Of a stretch of DNA of 53,388 nucleotides, positions 39,314 to 46,928 are shown piece by piece. The notes beneath the pieces are model-generated. The model ran no database searches, was not told where the DNA came from, and saw only the letters and a list, made by a program, of their open reading frames with translations. Every line of letters begins with the position of its first letter. Position 1 is the stretch's first letter. The stretch is from a virus, in the IMG/VR virus record IMGVR_UViG_3300048924_000228, positions 1 through 53,388 of that record; one strand, 5' to 3'. The position numbers and the translations under genes are program-made.

Positions 39314-39996
39314 CCAATTCAGATCCCCACGTCTCCGCTGAGAGTGCATCTGCGCTAACCGAGCGATTGATCCAGGCGGCGGTTGACTACGAGTTTGGCA
39401 GGATCGGTGGACCCGCCTTCACCGCAGCTCGTACAGCGGTGGAAGGAGCCATCGGCGCTCCTGCCCAACCAGTCGCGTGGTGTGGATGGCATCCCAAGCA
39501 TGGGTGGGCTTTGCAAACTGCCGGGCATGACCAGCAGCACGCGGCCTCGCTGCTCATGCGAACCGATATTGCGGGAAACCACGGCTGGAGCGTTCAACCC
39601 CTCTACGCCGCCCAGCCGCCGGCTGCTCCGGTCGAGACGGCGAGATCGGACGGCAAGACGATCGGCGAGTTCTACGGTGACCCTCGTCCCCAATCATCTG
39701 CCGCGACTGAGCAAGCGACCGGCCGATACGAGTTTCCCTACAATCGGACGTTCCAAGCGATCGCCGCTGCGACCTCCGTCTATGCGGGAGGCGTCGGCGT
39801 CAACGTCTCGGTGAAGGCGTTCCAAGAAGCTTTCAACAGCTTCCCCGACACTCTCCCGCTCACTGAACCGCAGACAGCGAGCAAGAGCGTCAAGCTTTGC
39901 TACGTGAAGCGCTGGCGGACGCTGGTCGAGTTGCCGGAGAAGTATGCCGACGAGATTGTGCAAGCGCTTCGCGAACCGCAGGGAGCAGGCAAGTGA
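39310..39996 (+). CDS. Hypothetical early protein
   Basis: 228 residues in two parts: a helical N-terminus with VAWCGWHPKHGWALQTAGHD and VQPLYAAQPPAAP (a frequent phage module that seems to bind or display such WxxHP segments), and a C-terminal region with SVKLCYVKRWRTLVELPEKY. ATGA coupled. Confidence 0.6.
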   Translation: MTNSDPHVSAESASALTERLIQAAVDYEFGRIGGPAFTAARTAVEGAIGAPAQPVAWCGWHPKHGWALQTAGHDQQHAASLLMRTDIAGNHGWSVQPLYAAQPPAAPVETARSDGKTIGEFYGDPRPQSSAATEQATGRYEFPYNRTFQAIAAATSVYAGGVGVNVSVKAFQEAFNSFPDTLPLTEPQTASKSVKLCYVKRWRTLVELPEKYADEIVQALREPQGAGK

Positions 39997-40181
39997 GCAA
40001 GATCAATAAGGGGCTGGACAAATTGCGCCAGCAGCAGGCCGCGCGGGTAATGCCAATCGTTGGCGGCCTTCTCGACGCATGGGAAGGCACAGAAAATGAC
40101 GAGAAAGCCGCCTTGGAGCAAGACTTCCCGCATCTGTGCGAGCTGCTCCGCGCGCTGAACAATGCCGTCGAGCACGGTTAA
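39993..40181 (+). CDS. Hypothetical helical protein
   Basis: 62 residues from a GTG at the GTGA junction. INKGLDKLRQQQAARVMPIV, then LLDAWEGTENDEKAALEQDF. No family. Confidence 0.55.
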   Translation: MSKINKGLDKLRQQQAARVMPIVGGLLDAWEGTENDEKAALEQDFPHLCELLRALNNAVEHG

Positions 40182-40195
40182 GATCGGAAACAGCT

Positions 40196-40426
40196 ATGGG
40201 CGAATACCTAAAGGGATATGACGTCGGCTTCGCCGCCGGAAGATTGGCCGCAGACCTTGAAGGGGGCGCACTCCTTCAAAGAACGATACAAAACATTGAG
40301 GCAGAGGCCCGTCGCTACGCGGAAATGTATCCGCAGTCGTCGGACGGCCGGAACACCTTCATCATCTTTGCCGACTGGATTGCCTCATCCTCGGTGACGC
40401 GCCTAGGTCGCGAGGGTGATCAATGA
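40196..40426 (+). CDS. Hypothetical early protein
   Basis: 76 residues: GYDVGFAAGRLAADLEGGAL, then helical and acidic. The YDVGFAAG opening is common to many small phage proteins. Role unknown. Confidence 0.55.
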   Translation: MGEYLKGYDVGFAAGRLAADLEGGALLQRTIQNIEAEARRYAEMYPQSSDGRNTFIIFADWIASSSVTRLGREGDQ

Positions 40427-40620
40427 CACCGAAGGAAGTTGCAGACGGCCTGCTGCAGATTGCCGCCCGGCGATCTGTCGAAAGCCCATTCGGCTGGGCA
40501 TCGCCAGACTGCGAAGTGCTTCAAGAGGCCGCGCGCATCGTCCGCGGCGAACCAATTAATGAACCAGAGATCAATCCAGAGGGCGTGCTGTCACATTACT
40601 ATTCGGAGCGCTGTCGATGA
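40423..40620 (+). CDS. Hypothetical early protein
   Basis: 65 residues, EVADGLLQIAARRSVESPFG then EVLQEAARIVRGE. ATGA coupled on both sides. No family. Confidence 0.55.
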   Translation: MTPKEVADGLLQIAARRSVESPFGWASPDCEVLQEAARIVRGEPINEPEINPEGVLSHYYSERCR

Positions 40621-40733
40621 ATAAATTCTATTGCAACGCCTGCTACAACACGGGCGATCTGGGTGATGACGAATACCCAGACTATGACCCGCCCACAGGC
40701 CCACTCTCGCGCCCACATGGCGGTGGCAAATGA
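40617..40733 (+). CDS. Small CxxC protein
   Basis: 38 residues: KFYCNACYNTGDLGDDEYPD, then a Pro/Gly-rich tail. Half of a DnaJ-like zinc motif. Coupled at both ends. Confidence 0.5.
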   Translation: MNKFYCNACYNTGDLGDDEYPDYDPPTGPLSRPHGGGK

Positions 40734-40933
40734 GCCAAAAGCTTCGCATCGCTTCCGAACTTCACCCGGCACCTGGCTGGATTCCGGTCGTGCTCGATAG
40801 CTCAATCAGCGCGGCATACAACGTCGATGTCGTGATGTGGTTCACGCCGAAGCCCGGCAGCCAGGAATTTGCGCAGCGGGTCGTCGAGGCGTTCAATCAC
40901 GCGATGTCTTCGCATCAGGGAAACTGCAAATGA
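40730..40933 (+). CDS. Hypothetical early protein
   Basis: 67 residues: ELHPAPGWIPVVLDSSISAA, then WFTPKPGSQEFAQRVVEAFN. No family. Confidence 0.55.
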   Translation: MSQKLRIASELHPAPGWIPVVLDSSISAAYNVDVVMWFTPKPGSQEFAQRVVEAFNHAMSSHQGNCK

Positions 40934-41145
40934 ACGAACAGGTAGACGTGATGATTGCGCAGATGAATGGCGCGACTGATCCGCCGCCGATTGCGATCAC
41001 GTTCAAACAGGGCGCGCGCACCGTGCTTCGCGTCGAGATGACCCCGGCTGACTTCGCGCTTGCCCTGACCGGGCGCCTCGTAATTGGCACGGTTACGCGT
41101 GGCGCTGGCGTTGTTGTGTCCTCAACGAAACTGACGGGGGAATAG
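40930..41145 (+). CDS. Hypothetical early protein
   Basis: 71 residues, beta-rich: PPIAITFKQGARTVLRVEMT, then FALALTGRLVIGTVTRG. No family. Confidence 0.55.
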   Translation: MNEQVDVMIAQMNGATDPPPIAITFKQGARTVLRVEMTPADFALALTGRLVIGTVTRGAGVVVSSTKLTGE

Positions 41146-41146
41146 G

Positions 41147-41338
41147 ATGAAGATCGGAAAGCTTCTGAAGGCCGAAGGACTCGACAACGTCGGTCACGGT
41201 CACGTTTTCACCCGCCCTGACAGCACGATTGCACGGTGCGGCGGCCCTGGAATGTGCGAGCAGTGCAAGAAGGACTTCGAGACTTTGCAAGCGGCGTTCA
41301 CCCGCGTGGCCGCTGATGTGGGAGGTGCGCGTGAGTGA
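41147..41338 (+). CDS. Hypothetical zinc-binding protein
   Basis: 63 residues with CGGPGMCEQCKKDF and His residues (NVGHGHVFTR). Starts 1 nt after the previous stop. Confidence 0.55.
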   Translation: MKIGKLLKAEGLDNVGHGHVFTRPDSTIARCGGPGMCEQCKKDFETLQAAFTRVAADVGGARE

Positions 41339-41648
41339 ATTCGCCGCCTTCAACCCCGAAGATCCTGACGACATTGTCGCAGACATGTTCCGCCGGCAAG
41401 TGACGCAACTGGCGCTCAACGCTGACAAGGTCACCCTGTATCGCGAGATGCCTTCTCAGCGACAGTTGGAATGCTTTGTCGCCGGAGCCCTCACCGGGAT
41501 CGTGGGGGTCGCCTTCGCTCACGTCAAGCCGGAAGGCTATGACGCAATCATGAGCTACATCGCGGATTGCTTGCCGTTCGCCAGAATCCAGGCAGAGGGT
41601 GTGCGCGATCCAGCGGTGCCTTCAGATCAGTGCGGGGGGGCAGAATGA
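41331..41648 (+). CDS. Hypothetical early protein
   Basis: 105 residues from a GTG 8 nt inside the previous gene. FNPEDPDDIVADMFRRQVTQ, then a hydrophobic helix CFVAGALTGIVGVAFAHV. No family. Confidence 0.55.
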   Translation: MSEFAAFNPEDPDDIVADMFRRQVTQLALNADKVTLYREMPSQRQLECFVAGALTGIVGVAFAHVKPEGYDAIMSYIADCLPFARIQAEGVRDPAVPSDQCGGAE

Positions 41649-41953
41649 CTGAAACGAATGCAATCGCGGGGCCGCAGAAGCGGTTCTCACTGGCTGAGAT
41701 GTCCGCCGTGATGATGGACCGCAAGCGCGTCCCGTATGGCTTCTTCCTATCTCAGGCGCTCTGGGACAACATCAGCGCCCGCTTCAAGGTCGAGATCGGC
41801 ACCGGCATCGGCACGGCACCGTTTGACCTCCACGGGATCATGACAGCGCTAGACCCGAGCCTTCCTGACACTGAGTTCGATGTGGCGTTCACGGAGCAAG
41901 CGTGGCGCGAGCGCTTATCCCAATTGACCTCAAATCAGAGCAAGTGCACATGA
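41645..41953 (+). CDS. Hypothetical early protein
   Basis: 102 residues: KRFSLAEMSAVMMDRKRVPY, then FLSQALWDNISARFKVEIGT. No family. ATGA on both sides. Confidence 0.55.
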   Translation: MTETNAIAGPQKRFSLAEMSAVMMDRKRVPYGFFLSQALWDNISARFKVEIGTGIGTAPFDLHGIMTALDPSLPDTEFDVAFTEQAWRERLSQLTSNQSKCT

Positions 41954-42333
41954 TCATTGATCGCGTGAACTACCCCGGCTTGCATGCGGCCATCACCGAG
42001 ATCGAACTCGACAACGGTGCGCATCACGTGAACCGCATCGCGGCCGGACAAGGTCTACCCGAGCCAATAGACCTCGATCACTTCACAGTGCCAGAGGCGT
42101 GGGCTCACTTGGTCGAGGGCGCCGAACGCGGCCTTGCACGTCTGCTGGAGCAAAGCCAGGACGAGTTCGAGACCTTCCTTTGTGGAGAGGAGAGCGACCA
42201 AGACGCTATTAAAGACTCTCGGGGCGATCTGTCCGAAGCACATATCCTGCTGAACGACTGGTTCAACGGCTTCCCGACAGAAGACACTCCATTCTCTTCC
42301 CCGCTGACGTCGAACAAGTTGGGTGGTGAATGA
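41950..42333 (+). CDS. Hypothetical acidic protein
   Basis: 127 residues, strongly acidic: AWAHLVEGAERGLARLLEQS, then EFETFLCGEESDQDAIKDSR. Acidity suggests a DNA-mimic or protein-binding role, but nothing proves it. ATGA upstream. Confidence 0.5.
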   Translation: MIIDRVNYPGLHAAITEIELDNGAHHVNRIAAGQGLPEPIDLDHFTVPEAWAHLVEGAERGLARLLEQSQDEFETFLCGEESDQDAIKDSRGDLSEAHILLNDWFNGFPTEDTPFSSPLTSNKLGGE

Positions 42334-42515
42334 GCCGCACACCAGCCCGCGTGACGCAAGCTGATGTCGCCCGCGCGATCCGCGCGGCGCAACAATGCAA
42401 CGCGGGCATGGTCAGGATCACGAAGGACGGCGAGATATTGATTGACCCGATTCCGGGGAAACGACGGGAACCGGATGAAAATGAAGTTGCGCCGAAGCGG
42501 AGGATCGTTCTTTGA
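42330..42515 (+). CDS. Small protein paired with the integrase
   Basis: 61 residues: TPARVTQADVARAIRAAQQC, then VRITKDGEILIDPIPGKR. Proteins of this pattern precede tyrosine integrases in many rhizobial phages and islands; an excisionase-like role is plausible. Its stop overlaps the integrase start (TTGA). Confidence 0.6.
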   Translation: MSRTPARVTQADVARAIRAAQQCNAGMVRITKDGEILIDPIPGKRREPDENEVAPKRRIVL

Positions 42516-43675
42516 TCGCCGCCATGCCCCGCCCCCGGAAGCCCTATCTGCACCGTCAGAAGAACCGCCATGGCCAGCACGTCTGGTATGTGCGCAAGGG
42601 GAAGGGCCCGCGCTATCGGTTGAGGGCTGAGTTTGGCTCGGACGAGTTCAACGCACAGTATGATGCCGCGATCCAGGGCAAGCTCCCCAAGCGTGGCCAG
42701 ACCACCGCCGGCACGCTGCGCTGGCTGTGGGACGCTTATCGGAAGACAGGCGCATGGAAGGTGCTCTCACCCGCAACGCGCAAGCAGCGCGAGAACATCA
42801 TGCTGCATGTCTTGAAGGGAGCCGGGGACGAAGCGTTCGGGGCGCTGGACAGCGGCGATATCACCGAGGGCCTTGACCGGCGAGCTGATACGCCGTCTGC
42901 GGCGCGCAACTTCCTCGACACCATGCGCGGGCTCTATCAATGGGCTAAGAGCCGCGGACACGTGCGCAAAGATCCGACTGCCGACGTGAAGCCACCCAAG
43001 CGTCGCCGGAATGCCGGCTTCGCTCCGTGGACCCATGAGGACGTGGACGCCTATTACAAGCGCTGGCCACTCGGCACGCCGCAGCGGGTCTGGATTGACG
43101 TGCTGCTCTACACGGGCTTGCGCCGCGGCGATGCCGCACTGGTCGGGCCCGGGCACATCAAGAACGGCTTTATTGAGATCCTGACTGAGAAGAGCCAGGA
43201 GATGGTCTTGGTGACGCTGCCCGTCCTCGACGTGCTGCAAGCGACCCTTGATGTCGGCCCGATCGGCACCGAGACATGGATTGTCGGGGAGCGTGGCCAC
43301 CGCTTCGTCAAGGAATCGTTCGGCAATGCCTTCTCCGAGGCCGCTAGCGCAGCCGGCGTGAAGAAGAGCGCTCACGGGGTCCGGAAGATCGCAGCCACCA
43401 TCGCGGCCGAGAACGGCGCTACGGAGTCGGAACTAGACGCCCTGTTCGGTTGGACCGGCGGGCGCATGGCGGCGCACTACACGAAGACCGCGAACCGCGC
43501 GAAACTGGCGAAACAATCGGCTGAAAAGCTGAAATCTATTCCCTCACCGCTTGCAAAAGTGGGGGCGCGAGAGCAGAATACGCTTACAGATCAACACATT
43601 AACAAAGGGCTGGTGGGGGAAGAAGAAGTCAAATCCTCTAACCGGCCCAATCACTTACAGAAAAGTGAGGGCTAA
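42512..43675 (+). CDS. int: Tyrosine-type site-specific integrase
   Basis: 387 residues. A TTG at 42512 is chosen because GGAGG lies 8 nt upstream; the ATG at 42524 has none. The SAM-like core-binding domain spans about 65-155. Catalytic residues: Arg in YTGLRRGDA, HxxR in SAHGVRK, a Trp in place of the second His in FGWTGG, and the nucleophile Tyr in AAHYTKTANR. The last 45 residues are a linker-like extension. Embedded in the early operon rather than flanked by an obvious attachment site. Confidence 0.93.
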   Translation: MIAAMPRPRKPYLHRQKNRHGQHVWYVRKGKGPRYRLRAEFGSDEFNAQYDAAIQGKLPKRGQTTAGTLRWLWDAYRKTGAWKVLSPATRKQRENIMLHVLKGAGDEAFGALDSGDITEGLDRRADTPSAARNFLDTMRGLYQWAKSRGHVRKDPTADVKPPKRRRNAGFAPWTHEDVDAYYKRWPLGTPQRVWIDVLLYTGLRRGDAALVGPGHIKNGFIEILTEKSQEMVLVTLPVLDVLQATLDVGPIGTETWIVGERGHRFVKESFGNAFSEAASAAGVKKSAHGVRKIAATIAAENGATESELDALFGWTGGRMAAHYTKTANRAKLAKQSAEKLKSIPSPLAKVGAREQNTLTDQHINKGLVGEEEVKSSNRPNHLQKSEG

Positions 43676-43914
43676 TGAGCATCGTTGAGAGCAAAGAGGA
43701 AGTTTCGGCGACGCCCTCACCTTCTGGCCGAGGCTGGTCACTTATGGGCGGGGACCGCGGCAAGTGGCATTTTTTTGGCTACGATAGCCGATCCCTTTGC
43801 GGAAAATGGGCTGAGATGAGCCGCAACATTTTGGAGCGCGACGTTCACTCAAGCAACCAGTGCGCCGCCTGCCGTCGCAAATTCGAAAAGAAACCCAAGG
43901 GAGCCACCCCATGA
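43675..43914 (+). CDS. Hypothetical zinc-finger-like protein
   Basis: 79 residues: GGDRGKWHFFGYDSRSLCGK, then SSNQCAACRRKFEKKPK. Similar small proteins (a Trp-His-Phe segment, LCGK, CxxC) occur in many phages. TAATG coupled to the integrase. Confidence 0.6.
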   Translation: MSIVESKEEVSATPSPSGRGWSLMGGDRGKWHFFGYDSRSLCGKWAEMSRNILERDVHSSNQCAACRRKFEKKPKGATP

Positions 43915-44165
43915 CCGACTTCACCGAGACCCGATCGATGCCTTCCGCCACTACCGTCCTGAAGAAGCTCCGCGACAAGCACGGCTTCGATAGCCAGATC
44001 GGCCGGCGCTGCTCGAACATCCTGGAGATCATGGACGGGATGCCGCGCCCGCCCGAGGACTGGATCGACTACCTGATGCCGGACTGGGTGCCGGAGAAGC
44101 GCCGACAGAACCTCGGGTCGATCGCGCGACAGACGGCCGACCTTCACCGGCTTCTGGCCTCTTAG
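43911..44165 (+). CDS. Hypothetical early protein
   Basis: 84 residues, helical: PSATTVLKKLRDKHGFDSQI, then PEKRRQNLGSIARQTADLHR. No family. ATGA coupled. Confidence 0.55.
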   Translation: MTDFTETRSMPSATTVLKKLRDKHGFDSQIGRRCSNILEIMDGMPRPPEDWIDYLMPDWVPEKRRQNLGSIARQTADLHRLLAS

Positions 44166-44185
44166 GCGCAGTGCAGGGGCAAGCT

Positions 44186-44389
44186 GTGACCAAGGACAAG
44201 ATCATCGCCGAACTCCAACGTATCGTGGACGGCGCCAAGCGCGACGATTTCCACGGGAAGACGCTCGGAGCTCTAAAGCGCCGCCGGCTGGTGTGGATGC
44301 ATCCGACGACCGGCAACCCGATCGTATCACCAGGAGGCCGGAAGCTGTTGCAATCCACATCCCAACTTCGACAGGGAGAATATTCATGA
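44186..44389 (+). CDS. Hypothetical early protein
   Basis: 67 residues from a GTG after AGGGG. KDKIIAELQRIVDGAKRDDF, then LKRRRLVWMHPTTGNPIVSP. The C-terminal part looks like a beta-hairpin. No family. Confidence 0.5.
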   Translation: MTKDKIIAELQRIVDGAKRDDFHGKTLGALKRRRLVWMHPTTGNPIVSPGGRKLLQSTSQLRQGEYS

Positions 44390-44676
44390 GCGAAGTTATG
44401 GAACGGAAGACGACTACCGCCCGCATGCTCTACGACACCATGACAGCCTATATCGATGATCATAAGCACTCGCGCGACGTTAGCGAGCGCTGGCTGGGTT
44501 CAGTGCTGGAGCCGCTGCTGGGTACGATCAGCGGCGTCATGAACCGCGGTAGCCCCAACGAGGCGAATAGGAAGGCAGTGGCCGCCTTCCGTGCGGCCGA
44601 GATCGAGAAGGAGATCGCCGACAAGCGCAAAGAGATTGAGCGCCTGGAGCGCGACCTCAAGACGACCGCACTCTAG
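44386..44676 (+). CDS. Hypothetical coiled-coil protein
   Basis: 96 residues ending in a long heptad helix (IEKEIADKRKEIERLERDLK). ATGA coupled. No family. Confidence 0.55.
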   Translation: MSEVMERKTTTARMLYDTMTAYIDDHKHSRDVSERWLGSVLEPLLGTISGVMNRGSPNEANRKAVAAFRAAEIEKEIADKRKEIERLERDLKTTAL

Positions 44677-44691
44677 CGCAGTGGCAAGGAC

Positions 44692-45018
44692 ATGACGATG
44701 ATCAAAAAGCACTGGCTGACGAAAGACGAGAAGCGGCTTCTTAGACCCCACGCCGAGCACTTCAGCGAGATGTTTGAGCATATCCAGGCCGAGACGACCG
44801 AGGGCCTGTATATGCTGCTTGCTGCCAGCAGTTCGTGCGCCACGAACAATTGCTGGTGGGCTGAATACCGGGCGGCTCAATATCTAATGGACGAGATCAG
44901 AACCGAACTTGCATGGCGTAATAGTCGCGACGCAGAAGCGGCCGAGCTGGTGCAGCCTACGGGTCACATCTTGGATCGGATGGCGGACGATGGCGCCCGC
45001 ATCCCAGATTTTCAGTAG
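44692..45018 (+). CDS. Hypothetical early protein
   Basis: 108 residues, helical: KHWLTKDEKRLLRPHAEHFS, then CWWAEYRAAQYLMDEIRTEL. No family. Confidence 0.55.
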   Translation: MTMIKKHWLTKDEKRLLRPHAEHFSEMFEHIQAETTEGLYMLLAASSSCATNNCWWAEYRAAQYLMDEIRTELAWRNSRDAEAAELVQPTGHILDRMADDGARIPDFQ

Positions 45019-45035
45019 CAACTTGGGAGGAGACT

Positions 45036-45260
45036 ATGAGCTTCGACTACATCCGTAAAACCTACGCCGTGCCGGCAAAGCGTGGTGGGCGCGTTGAATA
45101 TACGGGCGGCGGCTTCTCTAAACTCGGCACCATCAAGAGCGCGAGCGGCCCGCATCTTATGATCGTGCTCGACGGATCGAAGCACGCCATGCCATTTCAT
45201 CCCACATGGGAGCTTCGGTATCTCGACACACCTGAAGTGCCGAATGGAGAGCGCCAGTGA
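45036..45260 (+). CDS. Hypothetical beta-barrel-like protein
   Basis: 74 residues: VPAKRGGRVEYTGGGFSKLG, then MIVLDGSKHAMPFHPTWELR. This resembles a small SH3/KOW-like barrel seen repeatedly in phage early regions. Preceded by GGAGGAG. Confidence 0.6.
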   Translation: MSFDYIRKTYAVPAKRGGRVEYTGGGFSKLGTIKSASGPHLMIVLDGSKHAMPFHPTWELRYLDTPEVPNGERQ

Positions 45261-45496
45261 AGATCACAGTTTCTGAAATCAATCGTCGCCCTTACGACGA
45301 TGGCAGCGGTTTCCGCGAAGAGATCAAAGCTCGCTGGCATCGAGATGGGGAAAAAGATATCGCCGCCGATGTCACCATTGCGCAGGGCGAGCAGCGCATC
45401 GTCTGTACGTTTCAGGAATGGAGGGATTTGCGGCTAGCGGTTGACGAAGCCATATCTGAAACTGGCTGGGTCGTGCCGGCTACCAAGCGATCCTGA
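45257..45496 (+). CDS. Hypothetical early protein
   Basis: 79 residues from a GTG at the GTGA junction. KITVSEINRRPYDDGSGFRE, then beta-rich. No family. Confidence 0.55.
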   Translation: MKITVSEINRRPYDDGSGFREEIKARWHRDGEKDIAADVTIAQGEQRIVCTFQEWRDLRLAVDEAISETGWVVPATKRS

Positions 45497-45514
45497 CCGA
45501 ACATTGAGGACGTT

Positions 45515-45700
45515 ATGAAAATCGCACCAAAATCTAAAGAGACCGCAACTCAGAAGATCGCCGTCGAACTCCTCCAGATGAACAAGGACGCTCTGGCCGC
45601 GCTTGTGACGCTAGGCGCCAAGGCTGGAAATCCGATGCAGTTCATCACCAACGCCACTGACCGCTTCGTGGTCGCACAGATGCTTATTCAGGTGCGCTGA
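45515..45700 (+). CDS. Hypothetical early protein
   Basis: 61 residues, helical: TATQKIAVELLQMNKDALAA. No family. Confidence 0.5.
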   Translation: MKIAPKSKETATQKIAVELLQMNKDALAALVTLGAKAGNPMQFITNATDRFVVAQMLIQVR

Positions 45701-45882
45701 TGAATGAAGAACTTAGCTGGTGTGACTATTGTAAGAGCTGGCATAGCAGGCCCTGTGGCGAGGGGTGCGTTTGGCAGCCGACGGACCCAACCGTCGAACG
45801 CACGCTGAGAGAAGTCGATTTGAAGAAAAGGCGTGCACATAATCGAAAGTATCCTTTGTCAGTTACATTTGAGCGGAGATGA
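45700..45882 (+). CDS. Small zinc-binding protein
   Basis: 60 residues: LSWCDYCKSWHSRPCGEGCV, a dense Cys/His cluster, then a basic tail. TGATG coupled to the previous gene. Confidence 0.55.
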   Translation: MNEELSWCDYCKSWHSRPCGEGCVWQPTDPTVERTLREVDLKKRRAHNRKYPLSVTFERR

Positions 45883-45915
45883 TGCGGCGATGAATGGCAG
45901 TTGGGTCTCTTGGAC

Positions 45916-46134
45916 ATGACGGACGGCGACGAGGATAAATATATTCCCTACGGCAGGGTCATGGAGTGTGCAGCCCGGCTGGTGTTCGTTGCGCTTCTCT
46001 TTATCATTCTCTACGGCGCACATGCATTTGGGACCGACAAGCCGCCTCCCGCGCCAGATTGCTGGCCTTGGTGGCAGTGCAACGGATCGAAAGAGACCAA
46101 CCACCCGAACTGCAAATGCTGGGACGGCAAATGA
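45916..46134 (+). CDS. Small membrane protein with Cys-rich end
   Basis: 72 residues: acidic N-terminus, one helix (LVFVALLFIILYGAHAF), then CWPWWQCN and CKCWDGK. Start at 45916 or the upstream TTG at 45901. ATGA coupled downstream. Confidence 0.5.
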   Translation: MTDGDEDKYIPYGRVMECAARLVFVALLFIILYGAHAFGTDKPPPAPDCWPWWQCNGSKETNHPNCKCWDGK

Positions 46135-46280
46135 CATTCGATCAAATATGCGAGGTCGCAAGGTTGACGCCCACTGAGCGAGACCAGGCCGCATGGTTTC
46201 TGGCTCAATACCGAGCAAAGCGGGATTATGAGGAATTGCGGATTGCTCCTGAGAAGCGTGAGGCCGCGCACGATGCCTGA
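46131..46280 (+). CDS. Small hypothetical protein
   Basis: 49 residues: TFDQICEVARLTPTERDQAA, then FLAQYRAKRDYEEL. Helical. ATGA coupled. Confidence 0.5.
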   Translation: MTFDQICEVARLTPTERDQAAWFLAQYRAKRDYEELRIAPEKREAAHDA

Positions 46281-46443
46281 GTGCAAGAAATGCAAGGGTG
46301 GCGGAGCGATGGTTATGCGTGATGGCAAACTGATGGCGCAAAGCGCCATCCCAGTTCCAGATCAATTGAAGCTGAAGGCCAGCGAACAAATCATTTGTGA
46401 TAAATGTGACGGCTGGGGCCGCACCGAAGATGCCCCAGTCTAG
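46273..46443 (+). CDS. Small DnaJ-type zinc-finger protein
   Basis: 56 residues with PECKKCKGGGAMV and CDKCDGWGRT, two CxxCxGxG halves as in the DnaJ zinc domain. Overlaps both neighbours. Confidence 0.6.
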   Translation: MPECKKCKGGGAMVMRDGKLMAQSAIPVPDQLKLKASEQIICDKCDGWGRTEDAPV

Positions 46444-46462
46444 CGATGTTGAGCAGGATGTG

Positions 46463-46708
46463 ATGATGCGATACCTCCAGCCAGATAGCTTCGATATCAA
46501 ACTCGTCCTTGAGGGCAAGCTGAAGTGCTGCCCATTCTGCGGTGACGCGCTCTCCGCTATCATCAACAAGGTCAACGATACATCGGGCGTCTTCCGCAGC
46601 ATCATTTCATGCTCTAAATGCACTGCGCAGACCAGCTACAATGCTCGCGATCTGGACGAGGCTAGACATGGCGCTATCGATCGGTGGCAGGCGCGTAACT
46701 ACAGCTAA
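46463..46708 (+). CDS. Lar-type restriction alleviation protein
   Basis: 81 residues from the ATG at 46463, after AGGA. LKCCPFCGDALSAI, SIISCSKCTAQTSYN and AIDRWQAR give the four-cysteine layout and closing W.AR of the Lar family, whose founding member (Rac prophage) protects DNA from type I restriction. The frame extends up to 46430. Confidence 0.7.
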   Translation: MMRYLQPDSFDIKLVLEGKLKCCPFCGDALSAIINKVNDTSGVFRSIISCSKCTAQTSYNARDLDEARHGAIDRWQARNYS

Positions 46709-46729
46709 GCGAACATCGTGAGAGAGGCC

Positions 46730-46897
46730 ATGGACGATATCGACTACGAAGAAGCCGAGGATGAAGAGGAAGACAGCCGCGAGGCTGACTGTGGTCGCTG
46801 GGACCAATCGGCGGGTGGCCTGACGAAATATTGCAGACTTGCCGGCACGGAGTTTTGTGAATGGGATTGCCCGCTCCATCGCTGGATGATCAGCTAG
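46730..46897 (+). CDS. Small acidic Cys-rich protein
   Basis: 55 residues: DDIDYEEAEDEEEDSREADC, then KYCRLAGTEFCEWDCPLHR. A very acidic arm on a small metal-binding fold. AGAGAGG lies before the ATG. Confidence 0.55.
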   Translation: MDDIDYEEAEDEEEDSREADCGRWDQSAGGLTKYCRLAGTEFCEWDCPLHRWMIS

Positions 46898-46928
46898 GGC
46901 ACAGTTGGGCAAACAACGGGGACGTGAG

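Noticed and set aside
43560-43690. attP in the integrase 3' end
   Set aside because: The stretch after the catalytic domain looks linker-like, but no tRNA 3'-end or repeat partner could be identified, so no site is claimed.
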